Below are positions 34,781 to 45,265 of a DNA stretch of 64,000 nucleotides, one piece after another (position 1 is the stretch's first letter; each line of letters opens with the position of its first letter). Source of the stretch: Sclerotiophoma versabilis (taxonomy: Eukaryota; Ascomycota; Dothideomycetes; Pleosporales; Didymellaceae); contig JAAROD010000033.1 in the NCBI GenBank assembly GCA_012274445.1, positions 992,001 through 1,056,000 on the forward strand, in the 5' to 3' direction. The notes below the pieces were generated by a model. The model did no database searches. It was given only the letters and a program-made list of their open reading frames with translations, and was not told where the DNA came from. The translations under genes were made by a program, and so were the position numbers.

Positions 34781-35242
34781 GGTGAAGTGGAGTGCGGTGA
34801 AGCGTGGGTGCGGTGTGGTGTGGGCGTTTGTACGTTATCCAAAATCAAAACAAGCCAGGACCAAGCTCTCTACACGGGCGCTTGGCGGTCGCAGTGCGCA
34901 GTGTCCGGACGGTAGGGGCGCAGTGCGGTGTATGAATGGAGATGGGTGCTGGTGACGGCGACGGGGACGGTGAAGTGGAGCTGATGAGCCCGGCTACGAT
35001 GCGGGCGGGTCGAGGTGCAGCCAGAAGTCGGGGATGGGGAGGTTGGAGTACTGGACGCGTTAGTGTGGTGTGGCTGGCGCAGGTGTCCAAGCGCTGCCCC
35101 ACAACAGCCCGCAACAACGACTGCATGCCAGACCGCCCTGCTGCCCAGCCGACAAACTGCCAAACACAACCACGAAAACACGTGCAGCCCAGAACGGATT
35201 GGCGGGACAAAAAAGGCACCGAGACACGCCAGCCCACGCATC
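34781..35242. promoter_or_regulatory. Divergent promoter between the Sic1-like and Duo1 genes
   Basis: 461 bp separate the two start codons. It is GC-rich (notably 34880-35040) and contains one perfect MluI cell-cycle box. Several frames across it (for example 34936-35565 plus) are open only because of the high GC content. Confidence 0.5.
35055..35060. promoter_or_regulatory. MluI cell-cycle box (ACGCGT)
   Basis: A perfect palindromic ACGCGT lies 188 bp upstream of the Duo1 start and 275 bp upstream of the Sic1-like start. This is the MCB element bound by the MBF (Mbp1/Swi6-type) complex that drives G1/S transcription in fungi. Binding here is inferred from the match and from the cell-cycle roles of both genes. 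Confidence 0.5.
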
Positions 35243-36027
35243 ATGGTGCAGCCACCCAACATGGACGACCTCCACCTGTCCGACTCGGACACGGACGCCC
35301 TCTTCGACACCCCCGCCGCGCGCAAGAACAAGCAGAGAGCCCAGGATGCAGGCGCCGACGCTGCAGAGGGGGCGGCAGCGGGCAAGGCACGCGCAAAGGA
35401 GTCGCATTACACCACAGAAGAGGCCAGAGAGGCTGCATTGCGCCGGGAGCTGGAGAGCGTGCGCAATGTCAACAAAGTGATCGAGGGTGTCGTCGAGAGC
35501 CTGCAGAAGGCCAAGGACAACATGGGTGTATGTATACCGCTATGGTAGCGCGCCCAGCGTACTGACAGCGACAGACCGTCGCCAAGACAGTGCAGAACGC
35601 CTCCACACTGCTCCAGACATGGACGCGCATCCTCTCCCAGACCGAGCACAACCAGCGACTCATCCTGAACCCGCAGTGGCAGGGCGCAACCCAGGACATG
35701 CTCGACATTGAAGAGGAGGAGACCCACCGAAAGCAGGCCGTCGAGCGCCGAGCAGCAGAAGAGCAGGCACGAAGGGAAGCCGCAGCCAGGAAGGCAGAAG
35801 AGGAGCGCAGGAGAGCAGAGGCAGGGCCGCCAAAGCCAGCAGTCAGAGGAAGGGGCAGGGGCACCCGACCACGCGGCGCCTCCACATCGACCGCCTCGAC
35901 AGGCTACGTTGGTGTCGGAGGACAGACTGGACGAGGCGTCAGTCGTAGCGACTCAACAAGAGGTCGAGCTGGCAGCGGCATTGGGCGGGGCCTGCGCGGT
36001 CGGGCGAGAGGGAGAGGGGCCGAATGA
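35243..36027 (+). CDS. DUO1: DASH complex subunit Duo1
   Basis: Two exons, 35243-35527 and 35575-36027 (47-nt phase-0 intron), 245 aa from the first ATG; a second ATG at 35261 (MDDLHLSDSDTDALFDTP) is an equally plausible start. The Duo1 core is seen: LRRELESVRNVNKVIEGVVE, SLQKAKDNMG, then TVAKTVQNASTLLQTWTRIL and SQTEHNQRLILNPQW. After it comes a charged coiled-coil stretch (ERRAAEEQARREAAARKAEE) and an Arg/Gly-rich tail (VRGRGRGTRPRG, RGLRGRARGRG). DASH is the microtubule ring complex that couples kinetochores to spindle microtubules. Other DASH subunits are not in the window. Confidence 0.92.
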
Positions 36028-36511
36028 GCGCCATGCTGGACCATGCGCTGTCAGATACAACAACAATGATACCCAATGCGACACATCAGCCAACTCTTCC
36101 TTCTCCGCATCAGGCTCGTGCCATTGCTCCGTGCCGAAGACTGCAATGGCACAGCCAAGGTCTGGAACCGCCGTTGAGGGACCTGCAGGCTCGGTGCCAA
36201 AGAGGCAGCACAGCCTGTTTACTGACCAGACGCCGATGCCAGAAAATTTCCCGTCTCTTCTCTCGTCCGCATGGTCGCCCGTCATGGCTTGTGCGCACGC
36301 TTCTGCTTCAACGGTACCTGCAGCAGCCACGGTGGGGTAAAATCAGGGCGGTTGCGGTCCCCCTTCGAGCCTAGCTTAGGATCGCACCCCGCGGTCTTGC
36401 AATCACAAGTCCATATAACCTGACTTTTCCTCTGTTGTTGATTTCTCCTCTTCTTGTTTACTTTTCTGCTTTGTTACCAGTTTCAGAGCTCGCATAATTC
36501 CACATCACATC
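36028..36511. other. Promoter region of galactokinase
   Basis: No gene seen. The last 100 bp before the ATG at 36512 are CT-rich. I looked for Gal4-type CGG-N11-CCG sites and did not find a convincing one by eye. Confidence 0.4.
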
Positions 36512-38166
36512 ATGTCGGTACCAACCGCAACGTCGCTGCGCGACATTTACCCCGAAGATGCCGTTCCAGTCGAGACTAAGCGATGGGAGAAGCTCCTTGC
36601 GAGGTTCAAGGAGGTCCATGGCAGGCAGGCTGAATTTGTCGCGCGCAGTCCTGGACGAGTGAACATCATTGGAGAGGTAATACAGCTCCTCACTGCTTGT
36701 ACGCCGGATCAAAGCTCACAAGTAATAGCACATTGACTACTCTCTGTACGAAGTGCTACCCATGGCCATTACCGCCGACTTCATTATGGCCGTAGCTGTT
36801 CGACCCTCAGACGAGAAACCCCGGATACGGATAGCCAACCTCAACTCAGAGAAGTTCCCAACCCGAGAGTTCGACATCCCCGAGGGAGATATTCCTATTG
36901 ATGCCACTGAGCACGAGTGGACTAATTACTTCAAATCTGGCCTCAAGGGCGTGTCAGAGCTTCTCCAGAAGAAGCGTGGCAACTTCCAGTCAGTTGGTAT
37001 GGACATCGTCTGCGACGGCACAGTACCCAGCGGTGGTGGTCTTTCTAGCTCAGCTTCAGTTGTGTGCACAAGCGCGTTGGCAGTACTGGCTGCAAACGGC
37101 GAGGACAAGGTCGACAAGAAGGAGCTCTGTGAGCTTGCCATTGTGTCGGAGCGTGCCGTTGGTGTCAACTCGGGAGGGTGAGTTGGTCCAGATACCTGTA
37201 CATTCGTGCTGCTGACACGACTTTAGCATGGACCAGGCTGCTTCAGTCTTCTCTCTCCGCGGTTCTGCTCTCTACGTCTCGTTCAAGCCCAGCCTCGACT
37301 ACACGAACATCGAGTTTCCCACAACGGACCCCGAGCTTACTTTCGTTACTGCCCAGAGCTTCGTCGCAGCGGACAAGCACGTCACAGCACCCGTATGCTA
37401 CAACCTCCGCGTGGTCGAATGCACACTCGCCGCTGCTTTCTTGGCTAAGGCCTTCGGCCTGAAGAAGGAGCTGCCTACTGACTCTTCACCACTCGGCGTC
37501 AGCTTGCGTGGATTCCACGACACCTATTTTGAGGAGAAGGAGGGCGTACCAGACAACACAAAGACCTCTGTCGCTGACTTCGAGACACAACTGCACAAAC
37601 TCGTCCAGCACTCGGAAGACTATCTTACACAAGAAGACGGTTACACAAGATCCGACATCTGCGCCCTGCTCGGTGTCTCAGAGGACGATCTAAACCAGCG
37701 ATACATGTCCAAGTTCCCTGTTCGCGCAGAAAGGTTCATGCTCCGCCAGCGCGCACTGCACGTCTTCACCGAAGCTCTCCGTGTCATCAAGTTTCGCTCT
37801 CTCCTCTCTAACCCACCATCAACGGATAAAGCATACCTTCAGTCGCTCGGTGACCTTATGAACGCAACACAAGACTCATGCCGCGACATCTATGACTGCA
37901 GCTGCCCCGAGCTCGACGAGCTGTGCCAACTGGCACGCGCGGCTGGCGCTACTGGAAGCAGACTCACAGGTGCTGGGTGGGGAGGATGCAGTGTACATCT
38001 TGTACCCAAAGACAAAGTTGAGGCGGTCAAAAAGGCGTGGGAAGAGAAGTACTATAGGAAGAAGTTCCCGGACATCACGGAGGAGAAGCTTGCGCAGGCC
38101 GTTGTTGTTAGCAAACCGGGCAGTGGAAGCATGATCTTGAAGGTCACTGGCGATTCTGTGATTTAG
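36512..38166 (+). CDS. Galactokinase
   Basis: Three exons, 36512-36676, 36729-37177 and 37227-38166 (introns 52 and 49 nt, phases 0 and 2), 517 aa. All GHMP-kinase signatures are present: the galactokinase signature SPGRVNIIGEHIDYS spanning intron 1, the ATP-binding loop PSGGGLSSSASVVC, NSGGMDQAAS (spanning intron 2, with the catalytic Asp) and the C-terminal GSRLTGAGWGGCSVHLV. It phosphorylates alpha-D-galactose to galactose-1-phosphate, the first committed Leloir step. Length agrees with fungal Gal1. The Leloir partners (GAL7, GAL10) are not in the window, consistent with dispersed Leloir genes in filamentous fungi. Cytosolic. Confidence 0.96.
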
Positions 38167-38441
38167 GATTGAGCCAGGTTTGTGCCGTTGCAAAAATGCA
38201 TTTTCGACATCTAGCGCACTTGTTTGACATTTGTAGATCAAAGGACAGACAAAGTCCCCCGCATCAGCTTTTTGTGATGTCTCTTTGTAGTTTGCTGTCT
38301 TCGTCACAATGCTTCTTTGTCACTTCGCCATTGAGAGAATTAATGTTACTCTTCAAAGGAAATCGCACCATTACCAACCTTCACATATTTCCTTATGCAG
38401 ATTCATAACTTGTAGTTCTGACATCCCTCAAACGCAGACTT

Positions 38442-39044
38442 ATGCACATAGTACTCGCCCATCAATTCAGACCCCCAGCAAATATGGGCAAGTATCAGAC
38501 CCACCTTGCCGACCCAGTCATGAAGTCTTGCTGCAACACTGAAGACGCATCAACACTTCCGATATGCTTCAGCGAAGATACCATTCAGAGGCAACTGGGT
38601 TACTTCTCAGAACGGCCCTGCCTTTCGCTTCGCCCACGCACGAAGCAGCCAACTACACAACACAGCCACGTACAATTTCATCAATCCACCCACAATGTGT
38701 TGGTTCCCGCAGTAGTGTGCGTTCCGGCTTGCTATGTGCCCACATACATGACGTGCGTTGTTAGCCAGCCCAAGAATGCAGCCACTTGCGTGCACTGCAC
38801 AGATACACGCATTCAAAAGCTAGACCTCGGAAATCTCATTCGTCAGGTTTCAAATAGGGCAATTCCGTCGCACAACTCTGAGACTACCAAAAGTAAGAGT
38901 GAGCGCGCTCCGTGGTTTGTGTCTGCCGAAAGCCAGTTCCGGGATAGCTTGAAAGCAAGAGCGAAGCCACAGGTTCAAAGTAGAGATGAGTGGGACTGTG
39001 ATTTTTGCGGACCGGAATGCTTTTGTGAAAGCTTGGCGGACTGA
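38442..39044 (+). CDS. Doubtful 200-aa ORF with Cys-rich C-terminus
   Basis: A single open frame of 200 codons; the ATG at 38484 (MGKYQTHLADPVMKSCC) is an alternative start. The C-terminal third looks the most protein-like: CVHCTDTRIQKLDLG, a Ser/Lys-rich linker and WDCDFCGPECFCESLAD at the end, with paired cysteines that might bind metal. The N-terminal part is Thr/His/Gln-rich without structure. No family recognised. It could be an orphan gene or chance; no introns are needed and no obvious promoter element is seen. Confidence 0.33.
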   Translation: MHIVLAHQFRPPANMGKYQTHLADPVMKSCCNTEDASTLPICFSEDTIQRQLGYFSERPCLSLRPRTKQPTTQHSHVQFHQSTHNVLVPAVVCVPACYVPTYMTCVVSQPKNAATCVHCTDTRIQKLDLGNLIRQVSNRAIPSHNSETTKSKSERAPWFVSAESQFRDSLKARAKPQVQSRDEWDCDFCGPECFCESLAD

Positions 39045-39418
39045 GGGTGGTGTGCGGTGCATTTCTATCGAAGACTTAGCTGAGTTGTACATGGAGGATG
39101 TGTGCGATCTGAAGTGATCTCTTCCGCAGGAAGTACATGTGTATTGGGCCTCATTGTCATTCGAATGCCGTAGGGACGTTTTTTTATGTGGTTTGTATTG
39201 TAACGTACAAGGCTTTCGTGTTGAAGCTATGGAATATTGTCACGTTGAGCTTGCGTCAGTGTCGTGATTCATCATGAACGAAGATGCGCCCAGAGCTTGA
39301 GTGTAAATGCGTCACATCACGCAGACTCCACGACAGCTGTCGATACCGGGACAATTAATGTTCATCTTGATCTCCCTCGGGTTCCCAATTTCAACGATCT
39401 TTCGCACCTTGGCCGAGC
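39045..39418. other. Intergenic, nothing seen
   Basis: AT-rich 0.37-kb stretch between the doubtful ORF and the decayed coiled-coil gene. No feature found. Confidence 0.45.
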
Positions 39419-40323
39419 ATGTCGACAGACGCCACTCTCAAAAGGCTCAAGATGTGCAACGTCATCGAACGCAGCTTTGTGAAGCGGATGCAAGATGGAA
39501 TGAATATGCTCCTCGAAGGCATATATCATCAATGCCTCGACAGAAGTGATGCACTTGAAGATCTTGAAGAGCAGATCAAAACACGAGGCCTTGCGCGATC
39601 TTTTTGCAGAGAACCAAGCCCTCCGAGACGAGAACGAAGCTTTGCGCCAGGAGATTGAACATCTACGCGCAGCAGCTACTTTTAAAAGCCGCACATAGCA
39701 AAATGTATGTCGCACCAAGGTCATCGAGGGTTGTGGCTGACGTGAATACTAGGAGTGTCCAGCTGGGCTTTCAGGCAACCTAAAGAAGAAGCTACCCAGA
39801 AACATCAACAGCGAGATCCAGAAATGCAACAAGATGCACGACGCCGTCAGAACACAAGCCAGCGAGATGAATCAAGAGGCCGATAAGGGATGAGGTTCGA
39901 CCAAGCATCTGTATGAAGCGGAGTTGAAGTCTACGGAGCAGAAGCAGAGCCTGAACAAGCTTGTTGACATCCTCGAAGGTTCCACGCACAGTGAAACATT
40001 GCAGGAGGTTAAGGACGTTATGAGATCCTGGGGAGATGTTCATCGTTGTTTGGTCGATGAACAAGCCTGCGTGGACAAAGAGTGGGAGAAGCAGGCCGAT
40101 GCTGCTTGGCACATCTTCCCAAAAGAGAGAAAAGGTTCGCGAGCGGATCTCAGCTCCGACACATCTTGCGATGAAGCTGCGCATGAATGAGAGCTGGCTT
40201 GAAGAGGACAGAAGCATCGTTGCTTTCCAGTCCTCCGTGCATGGAGCTGACACTTACTTTGACAGCTGGTGTACTTCTGGAGATGTCAGCGGCTGGGGCA
40301 CTGCAACAGCGGGATTGCAGTGA
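39419..40323 (+). pseudogene. Decayed coiled-coil protein gene (frameshift plus two in-frame stops)
   Basis: The ATG at 39419 opens MSTDATLKRLKMCNVIERSF and runs to about 39585. There the coiled-coil heptads jump into the next frame (DLFAENQALRDENEALRQEI). That frame meets a TAG at 39696 just before a normal GTATGT intron (39705-39752). After the intron the frame starting at 39753 (ECPAGLSGNLKKKLPRN) is coding-like but is broken by a TGA at 39891, then continues through SLNKLVDILEGSTHSE and EWEKQADAAWHIFPKE to 40190. A further frame shift near 40130 would lead on to MNESWLEEDRSIVAFQ ending at 40323. No splice sites explain the breaks. Both stops could be C-to-T changes (CAG to TAG, CGA to TGA). 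The original function is unknown; a myosin-tail-like or structural coiled coil is all that can be said. Confidence 0.6.
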
Positions 40324-42778
40324 ACTTTGGAAGTGGCTGTGTTACATCCCTCTTGATCCGATGTACATGATTGTGGCTGAGGCTAAAGTGAGGGGATGAT
40401 TTGGTGACCCTACTATGTGGCGAGGCTTGACTCGGTGTTTCTTTCTTGTGTGAAGACAAGGGCGACAGTCTATGCCGGCAGCGAACTCCACTTCTTACTC
40501 AATTATTCAAACATGCCGTCAAGTTCAGTAAATGCTTGTGTAAATTGCTTTGTCCTTCTTCTGGATAAAAGTGTCAGTTTCTTACGACTAGAATCGAATT
40601 TGACTCTGAGCGAAAGCACCCATCAACCGACAAACCACACACCTTCTCGAACCCCTCACGGCGACTCTACGTTTAGCTGTTTTTGGTTACTTTGAGGTCA
40701 GGTGATAGAAGCTAACACTTGTCGAGCCAGTCACACCTGAGTCTTCTACACGGAAGAATGAGTATTAACTTAAGAGAGCACCTAGCGAGTCATCAGTATT
40801 CTCTTCTAGGAACGACAAATCACCGGCCGTTCACCGCCACCGTATTCCTTGGTGGCACCTGAGCCGACTATGGCACAGTCGTAAAGGGTATCCGGACCTT
40901 TCTCTGATAGCATGCCCAAGTGTTTACAGCGTGCGAAGTGTATCGCTGCACGTACCAACGGGGAATACCGTGGCGAGAGTGTAAAGGACCGGCCCGGAAA
41001 TGGAAGCCTCGCGACCTCACGGACCAGCTCTATCAATATTTGACTGAGATTATTGCTCACTCATTTTGTGTGGGGTTGATAAGCTAAATCCCGCGCTCCT
41101 CTAAGAGCTGGTCACGGAGAGTACTACATTAGTTCTCTCCGACAATGGACACCATGACTTAGTCGAACTATCAATTATAACAATCAAATTCCATGACCGG
41201 AGTTTCTGCAACCAGGCGATCGCGCAGGAAGACTTGCGAACGTTGCGTAAAGCGATCGTTTATCCAGACTCTTCATTAAACATCAGTCCAAATGGTTTCG
41301 CCTTGGACTTGGTGGGATCGTACAAACGGCTTGCTGCAAAATTGGGTGATCAGAAACGTAGACTCCATGGACACTATGCTGAACGGGTCCTGCATGAGGA
41401 TATGTTTCAAGCTTGGAGGGCTCAATGACGTCGTTTCAGCGTCTGATCTGTTACTTGTCTTTTCTCATGACATAAAGAGCCTTGATACTGGCACTCACGA
41501 GCACCGTTCGCCGTATCGGTGCTGGCATTCATTGTCGCGGTGTCGTCTAGCTACCACTTTGTAATGGGTACTGTAAACTTGAGAAGACGTTTACACCCGC
41601 GAACACGTTCAGTACAAACGACTGGGGTGATGACGGACCGATCAAACGTGAGCGTCGAGGGACCAGTGCCTGTGCTTGCGCAAATCCAGGAGGACGGTGC
41701 TGTCCGGCGCAACTCAATGTCGTGAACGGACCCTGAGGGAGTAAAGAGCTAGCGCGTCGCATGTGGGGCATCCGGAAGGGAGCTGTGAGCGTTCGTTTTT
41801 GACGAGTTCACCACAGCGCGAAGAGGTCGCCTTAACTCCTCAACGCGCGCTTTTTTCCGGCGCAGCTTGAACCAAGGAACATGAAGCAATGGCCTTGAGC
41901 TTCTGAGTTGACTCGGGTCTCCGTTATTTGTTACCAGTCAAGCTGTCAGAGCGGGTAAACGGCGCCCGCAGTGCCGAGATGTGAACTTCTGAAGCCCAGA
42001 CATCGAAACTTGAAACACCGCCGGCCGAGACTATCACAAGAAGAACAGTACGTCCTGACTCGATCGCGTTCACTCATCAGTTCTGGTCGGCGTGGCCAGC
42101 TACCAAGTAGGCGCGCCATTATCATGTCGAAGTCGTAGGGCTAGGCGAGGGCTTCTCTAAAGCAGAGATGGACAGTCACGAGTTCCGTGGAAACATGAGA
42201 TTTGTTTCAGAAGGATTGAAAGAGGCGGTGCATGGGTGGTGGGAAATTAGTGGCGTCTGGGGAAGTTTGACCACACTTCGGCCTGGACTGCTCCGCCGGT
42301 TCCAGAAGGTTGTGCAGATGCCATATTTGTGTGTCGGCATTACAGGACCTTACTATATAGCACATAAACAGCTTGTGTAATTTCCCGCTCAAGCGAAGTC
42401 CGTTTTGGAAACATAAGTCCGTTTTGGAAACATTTCACCCCGGACGTTCCGGCAATTCTACCTCGTTCGGCTTTCAATACTCCGGGTATCCTGTCAAGTC
42501 AATCAACCTCACGAAGCTACTACGGACATGTAGCCAAGCTAAGAGTAATGTGACGCCTTGTAGCGGCGTTTCTCTGCAGGTAATATACTTCAAGAGATTG
42601 CTAGGTGTCACCCTGATCGTCGCTACGATGTATTTCGCGGAAGAACTATAGTCGCCCAAGCCTTCCCGTCGTCTAGAGGAGAAAATCAAGGAGCAGCTTG
42701 ATGAATAAAACGCAAGAGTCGGCTCCTTAGATATATAGCACAACTCTCCCGGGATTCCATATCATCAAAATCATCATA
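40324..42778. other. 2.45-kb gene-free region
   Basis: The largest gap in the window. No supported gene on either strand. A 28-codon frame at about 41193 reads RRSRRKTCERCVKR, reminiscent of the start of a Zn2Cys6 cluster, but it ends in a stop with only two cysteines. A 19-bp tandem duplication lies at 42396-42433. The end of the region holds the promoter of the acetylesterase gene, including a TATATA-like stretch near 42731. It may be remnants of old mobile or duplicated DNA, but nothing is recognisable. Confidence 0.4.
42396..42433. repeat. 19-bp perfect tandem duplication
   Basis: Two adjacent identical copies of AAGTCCGTTTTGGAAACAT at 42396-42414 and 42415-42433, about 350 bp upstream of the acetylesterase start. 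Too short to assign an origin; it could duplicate a binding site or be a replication slip. Confidence 0.85.
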
Positions 42779-43633
42779 ATGTTGGGCTCTTCATCTGTTG
42801 TTTCCTTGCTCGCGCTGGCGTCCACCGCCATTGCTGCCCCCAGTGGCAGCATTGAGAAGCGTGCACCAACAGTCTACCTTGCTGGAGACTCGACAATGGC
42901 AACATCCAAGGGCGGTCCAGGTACTCTTCAGGGTAAGCCTGCCTTTACAGCAATACTCATCGCACACCTCTAACACACGATAGGCTGGGGAACTTACCTC
43001 CCATATTCATTGTCAACAACTGTTGTCAACAAAGCCATCCCTGGCCGCAGCTCTCGATCTTTCACCGATGAGGGGCGCTTCACCGACATCATCAACGCAG
43101 TAAAGGCCAACGACATCGTCATCATCGAGTTCGGACACAACGACGGTGGATCGCTGAACCCCACCGACAACGGCCGTTCCGTATGCCCCGGCGATGGCAA
43201 CCAGGTCTGCCAGTCAGCCAAGGCCACGAACATACACACCTTCCCCTACTACCTGACCCAGGCCGGCACTGCCATCATCGCAAAGGGCGCCAAGGTCATC
43301 ATGAGCAGCCAAACCCCCAACAACCCCTGGGAGACTGGCACTTTCAGTTACGGCCCTAACCGCTTTGTCAACTTCACCAAGAGCGTCGCTGCTGCGCTTG
43401 GCCCCAACGCCTTCTACGTTGACCACGGTGCTTACGCTGCCGATGCGTGGAAGTCGCTCGGCGCGGCGAAGACTGATTCGTACTTCGTCAAGGGCGACCA
43501 CACTCACACCCAGCCCATCGGTGCGGATCTTGTTGCCAAGTCCTTCGTCAAGGGCCTGCAGTGCGGTGGAGGTAGCTTCCTCAAGGCATTTGTCAAGAAC
43601 AGCACTGCGACCATCCCTGGAAAGTGCTTGTAG
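42779..43633 (+). CDS. Secreted rhamnogalacturonan acetylesterase (SGNH, CE12)
   Basis: Two exons, 42779-42932 and 42984-43633 (51-nt phase-1 intron), 267 aa. A signal peptide (MLGSSSVVSLLALASTAIAA) and a Kex2-like EKR site precede the mature start APTVYLAGDST. The SGNH-hydrolase blocks are complete: GDSTM with the nucleophile Ser38, the oxyanion glycine around NKAIPGRSSRSF, EFGHNDGG with Asn, and DHTHTQPIG carrying the catalytic Asp and His. The fit to rhamnogalacturonan acetylesterase in length and sequence is close. It removes acetyl groups from the rhamnogalacturonan I backbone of pectin, a plant cell-wall degrading function consistent with a plant-associated or saprobic lifestyle. It sits alone in a gene-poor region. 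Confidence 0.94.
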
Positions 43634-43921
43634 ATACGGCGGTATTCGATTCGATATTTATCAACAATTATATTCACCTTTCAAATTCTTACCTGCTGTA
43701 TCTCCGTGAAGTATCGCCTCGATTTCGGGTGTTCTTAGCGACCGTGAATTCTCGCCATATTGCCATGGGGCATTACAACCACGCTGAGATAGTGTTACTG
43801 CATGAGAGCTCTGAAGCATGAAATGATACTGATATAGATGTGTAGCGATGCAAAGCAATCCAACGTCTAAGTAGCATGAAAAAGAACTCGATAAAGCTGG
43901 CCAAAAGAAAAACCGCTGGAC

Positions 43922-43954
43922 GTTCGTATTTGCACGAACCTCACAAATACGAAC
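43922..43954. repeat. Perfect 11-bp inverted repeat (hairpin)
   Basis: GTTCGTATTTG at 43922-43932 is exactly complementary to CAAATACGAAC at 43944-43954, with an 11-nt loop. It lies about 290 bp past the acetylesterase stop. It could fold as a strong hairpin in RNA or be the relic of a small inverted-repeat element. Confidence 0.75.
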
Positions 43955-44072
43955 ATCCTGCGTCCGTGGTGACTATTCCAAGAAGTCCATGAAACAAACA
44001 GCAAGCAACTAAACACGAAGTTGGGGGATCCAGGAGAGCAAAGACCCTCGTCTTAGCCGTGATCTTCGGGAA

Positions 44073-44108
44073 GTGGCTGACTTGGCCTTGGTGGCTGACT
44101 TGGCCTCG
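44073..44108. repeat. 18-bp tandem repeat and neighbouring 55-bp-spaced repeat
   Basis: GTGGCTGACTTGGCCTTG (44073-44090) is followed directly by a copy with one mismatch (44091-44108). Just downstream, two imperfect copies of a roughly 37-bp motif starting AACCAGC begin at 44170 and 44225, spaced 55 bp apart. The origin is unknown. Confidence 0.7.
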
Positions 44109-44451
44109 ATCGCTGGGTTCGTTTCAGTCGCTGAGTAGGTCTTAGTGACTGTTCCATTCCGACGGGATCAACCAGCCGGCACATTACCAGCTGGTAGAAC
44201 GATCAGAAAGACTCTCGGAAGAGCAACCAGCTAGCACTTTGCCAGTTGGTAAAATGTTAGGGAGTAATTTCAATAAAGCACGCGCAAGGAAACTGGCTTA
44301 GATGACCTGTGCAAGACGTCATTTTTCGATATTGAGGAGCATTACGGAAAGGGTGCGACTCACAGGGGATACGTGTTTTTGCTGTAGTTTCTTTTTATGG
44401 CTGATTAAATAGCACGGCTGAAACAAAGTGTATAGTAGTGATGGTGTAAAT

Positions 44452-45265
44452 TCAGGTGCGCAAGATAGTATCTTCGTGTTTTTTCTGGTGCTTGAGCAAG
44501 TTATCTTTGCGTGTGTACGACTTGAAGCAACCGGGAGATAGGCAAGGATAGTGTCGTCGGTTTGCTGGGACTTGATGTGTCGCAACGTGACGATTCAGGT
44601 CTGCGTGAAGATTAAATGCCTTTAGACAATCAGGCAAGGGACAGTTGTAGCGACGCTTGTGTCGACGGTGAACATGAGAGCTGCGACGACTGTCAGAGCG
44701 TATCTCAGAAGTGATCAGTCTGGTATGCTTACTTCAGATCACACTTTCTTTGAAAAGTTTGCTCGCAAGATGAACACGCGTACGTCTTTGGGGACGAATA
44801 ATCTGAACAGGACGAATTTGAAACTGGCGTGACCGAATCAGCTACGGCTTGAAGTACCCCTTCACCGGTTCGGAAGGGAAGGGCAACTTCAAGCTGCGGA
44901 GCGTGTTCGAAATAACGCTCAGTACCGTCGTCAAAGGGGCTGACAAGGAAATCGGAGGGTTCGTAGCTAGAGTAAACAAAGCCGGAATAAGGAGAAAGAG
45001 GAATAGGAAGAAAGGACGGCGAGGACTAACTCGCCATCCACCAAAAGGGCGAGGCTGAATTCAACCAGGCGGTATTGCGGACCCCAACACAAGCGCCCGA
45101 TATGCGCGGTGAAGGGGTTTTGAGCAATGAGACGAGAGTCGATAACAGTGAGGACGATTGTATGCTGACGTGCGGTGTTGAGATAAAGACGCTGTGTGAC
45201 GACCGGCTAGATCGTGTTGGCGACCGCAGAGACTATGTAGACCTCAAAGCGAGAAGGCATACCAT
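44452..45265 (-). CDS. Small three-finger C2H2 zinc-finger protein
   Basis: Supported exons are 45025-44733 and 44689-44452, joined in phase 2 across a 43-nt intron (GTAAGC donor). The N-terminal exon encodes an acidic/aromatic region (SPYSGFVYSSYEPSDFLVSP, DDGTERYFEH) followed by finger 1 (YACSSCEQTFQRKCDLN). The last exon adds finger 2 (YNCPLPDCLKAFNLHADLNR, ending HVATH) and finger 3 (YPCLSPGCFKSYTRKDNLLK, ending HQKKH). Fingers 2 and 3 use the C-x4-C spacing common in fungal C2H2 factors. A frame stop above 45025 coincides with a TTAG acceptor. The best first exon is the lone ATG at 45265-45263 followed at once by a GTATGC donor (237-nt intron), giving about 177 aa. A DNA-binding regulator is likely; targets unknown. 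Confidence 0.68.

Larger units (their letters stand above)
43634..44451. other. Convergent 3' flanks with short repeats
   Basis: 0.8 kb between the acetylesterase and the minus-strand C2H2 gene. No coding sequence seen. It contains an 11-bp perfect inverted repeat and two sets of short direct repeats, listed separately. Confidence 0.45.

Noticed and set aside
34936..35565. Overlapping long frames in the Sic1-like/Duo1 promoter
   Set aside because: GC-rich sequence with few stops; the Duo1 frame starting at 35243 is supported by family motifs, the others are not.
41193..41280. Zn2Cys6-like start (RRSRRKTCERCVKR)
   Set aside because: Only two of six cysteines are present before a stop, and no downstream exon restores the cluster.
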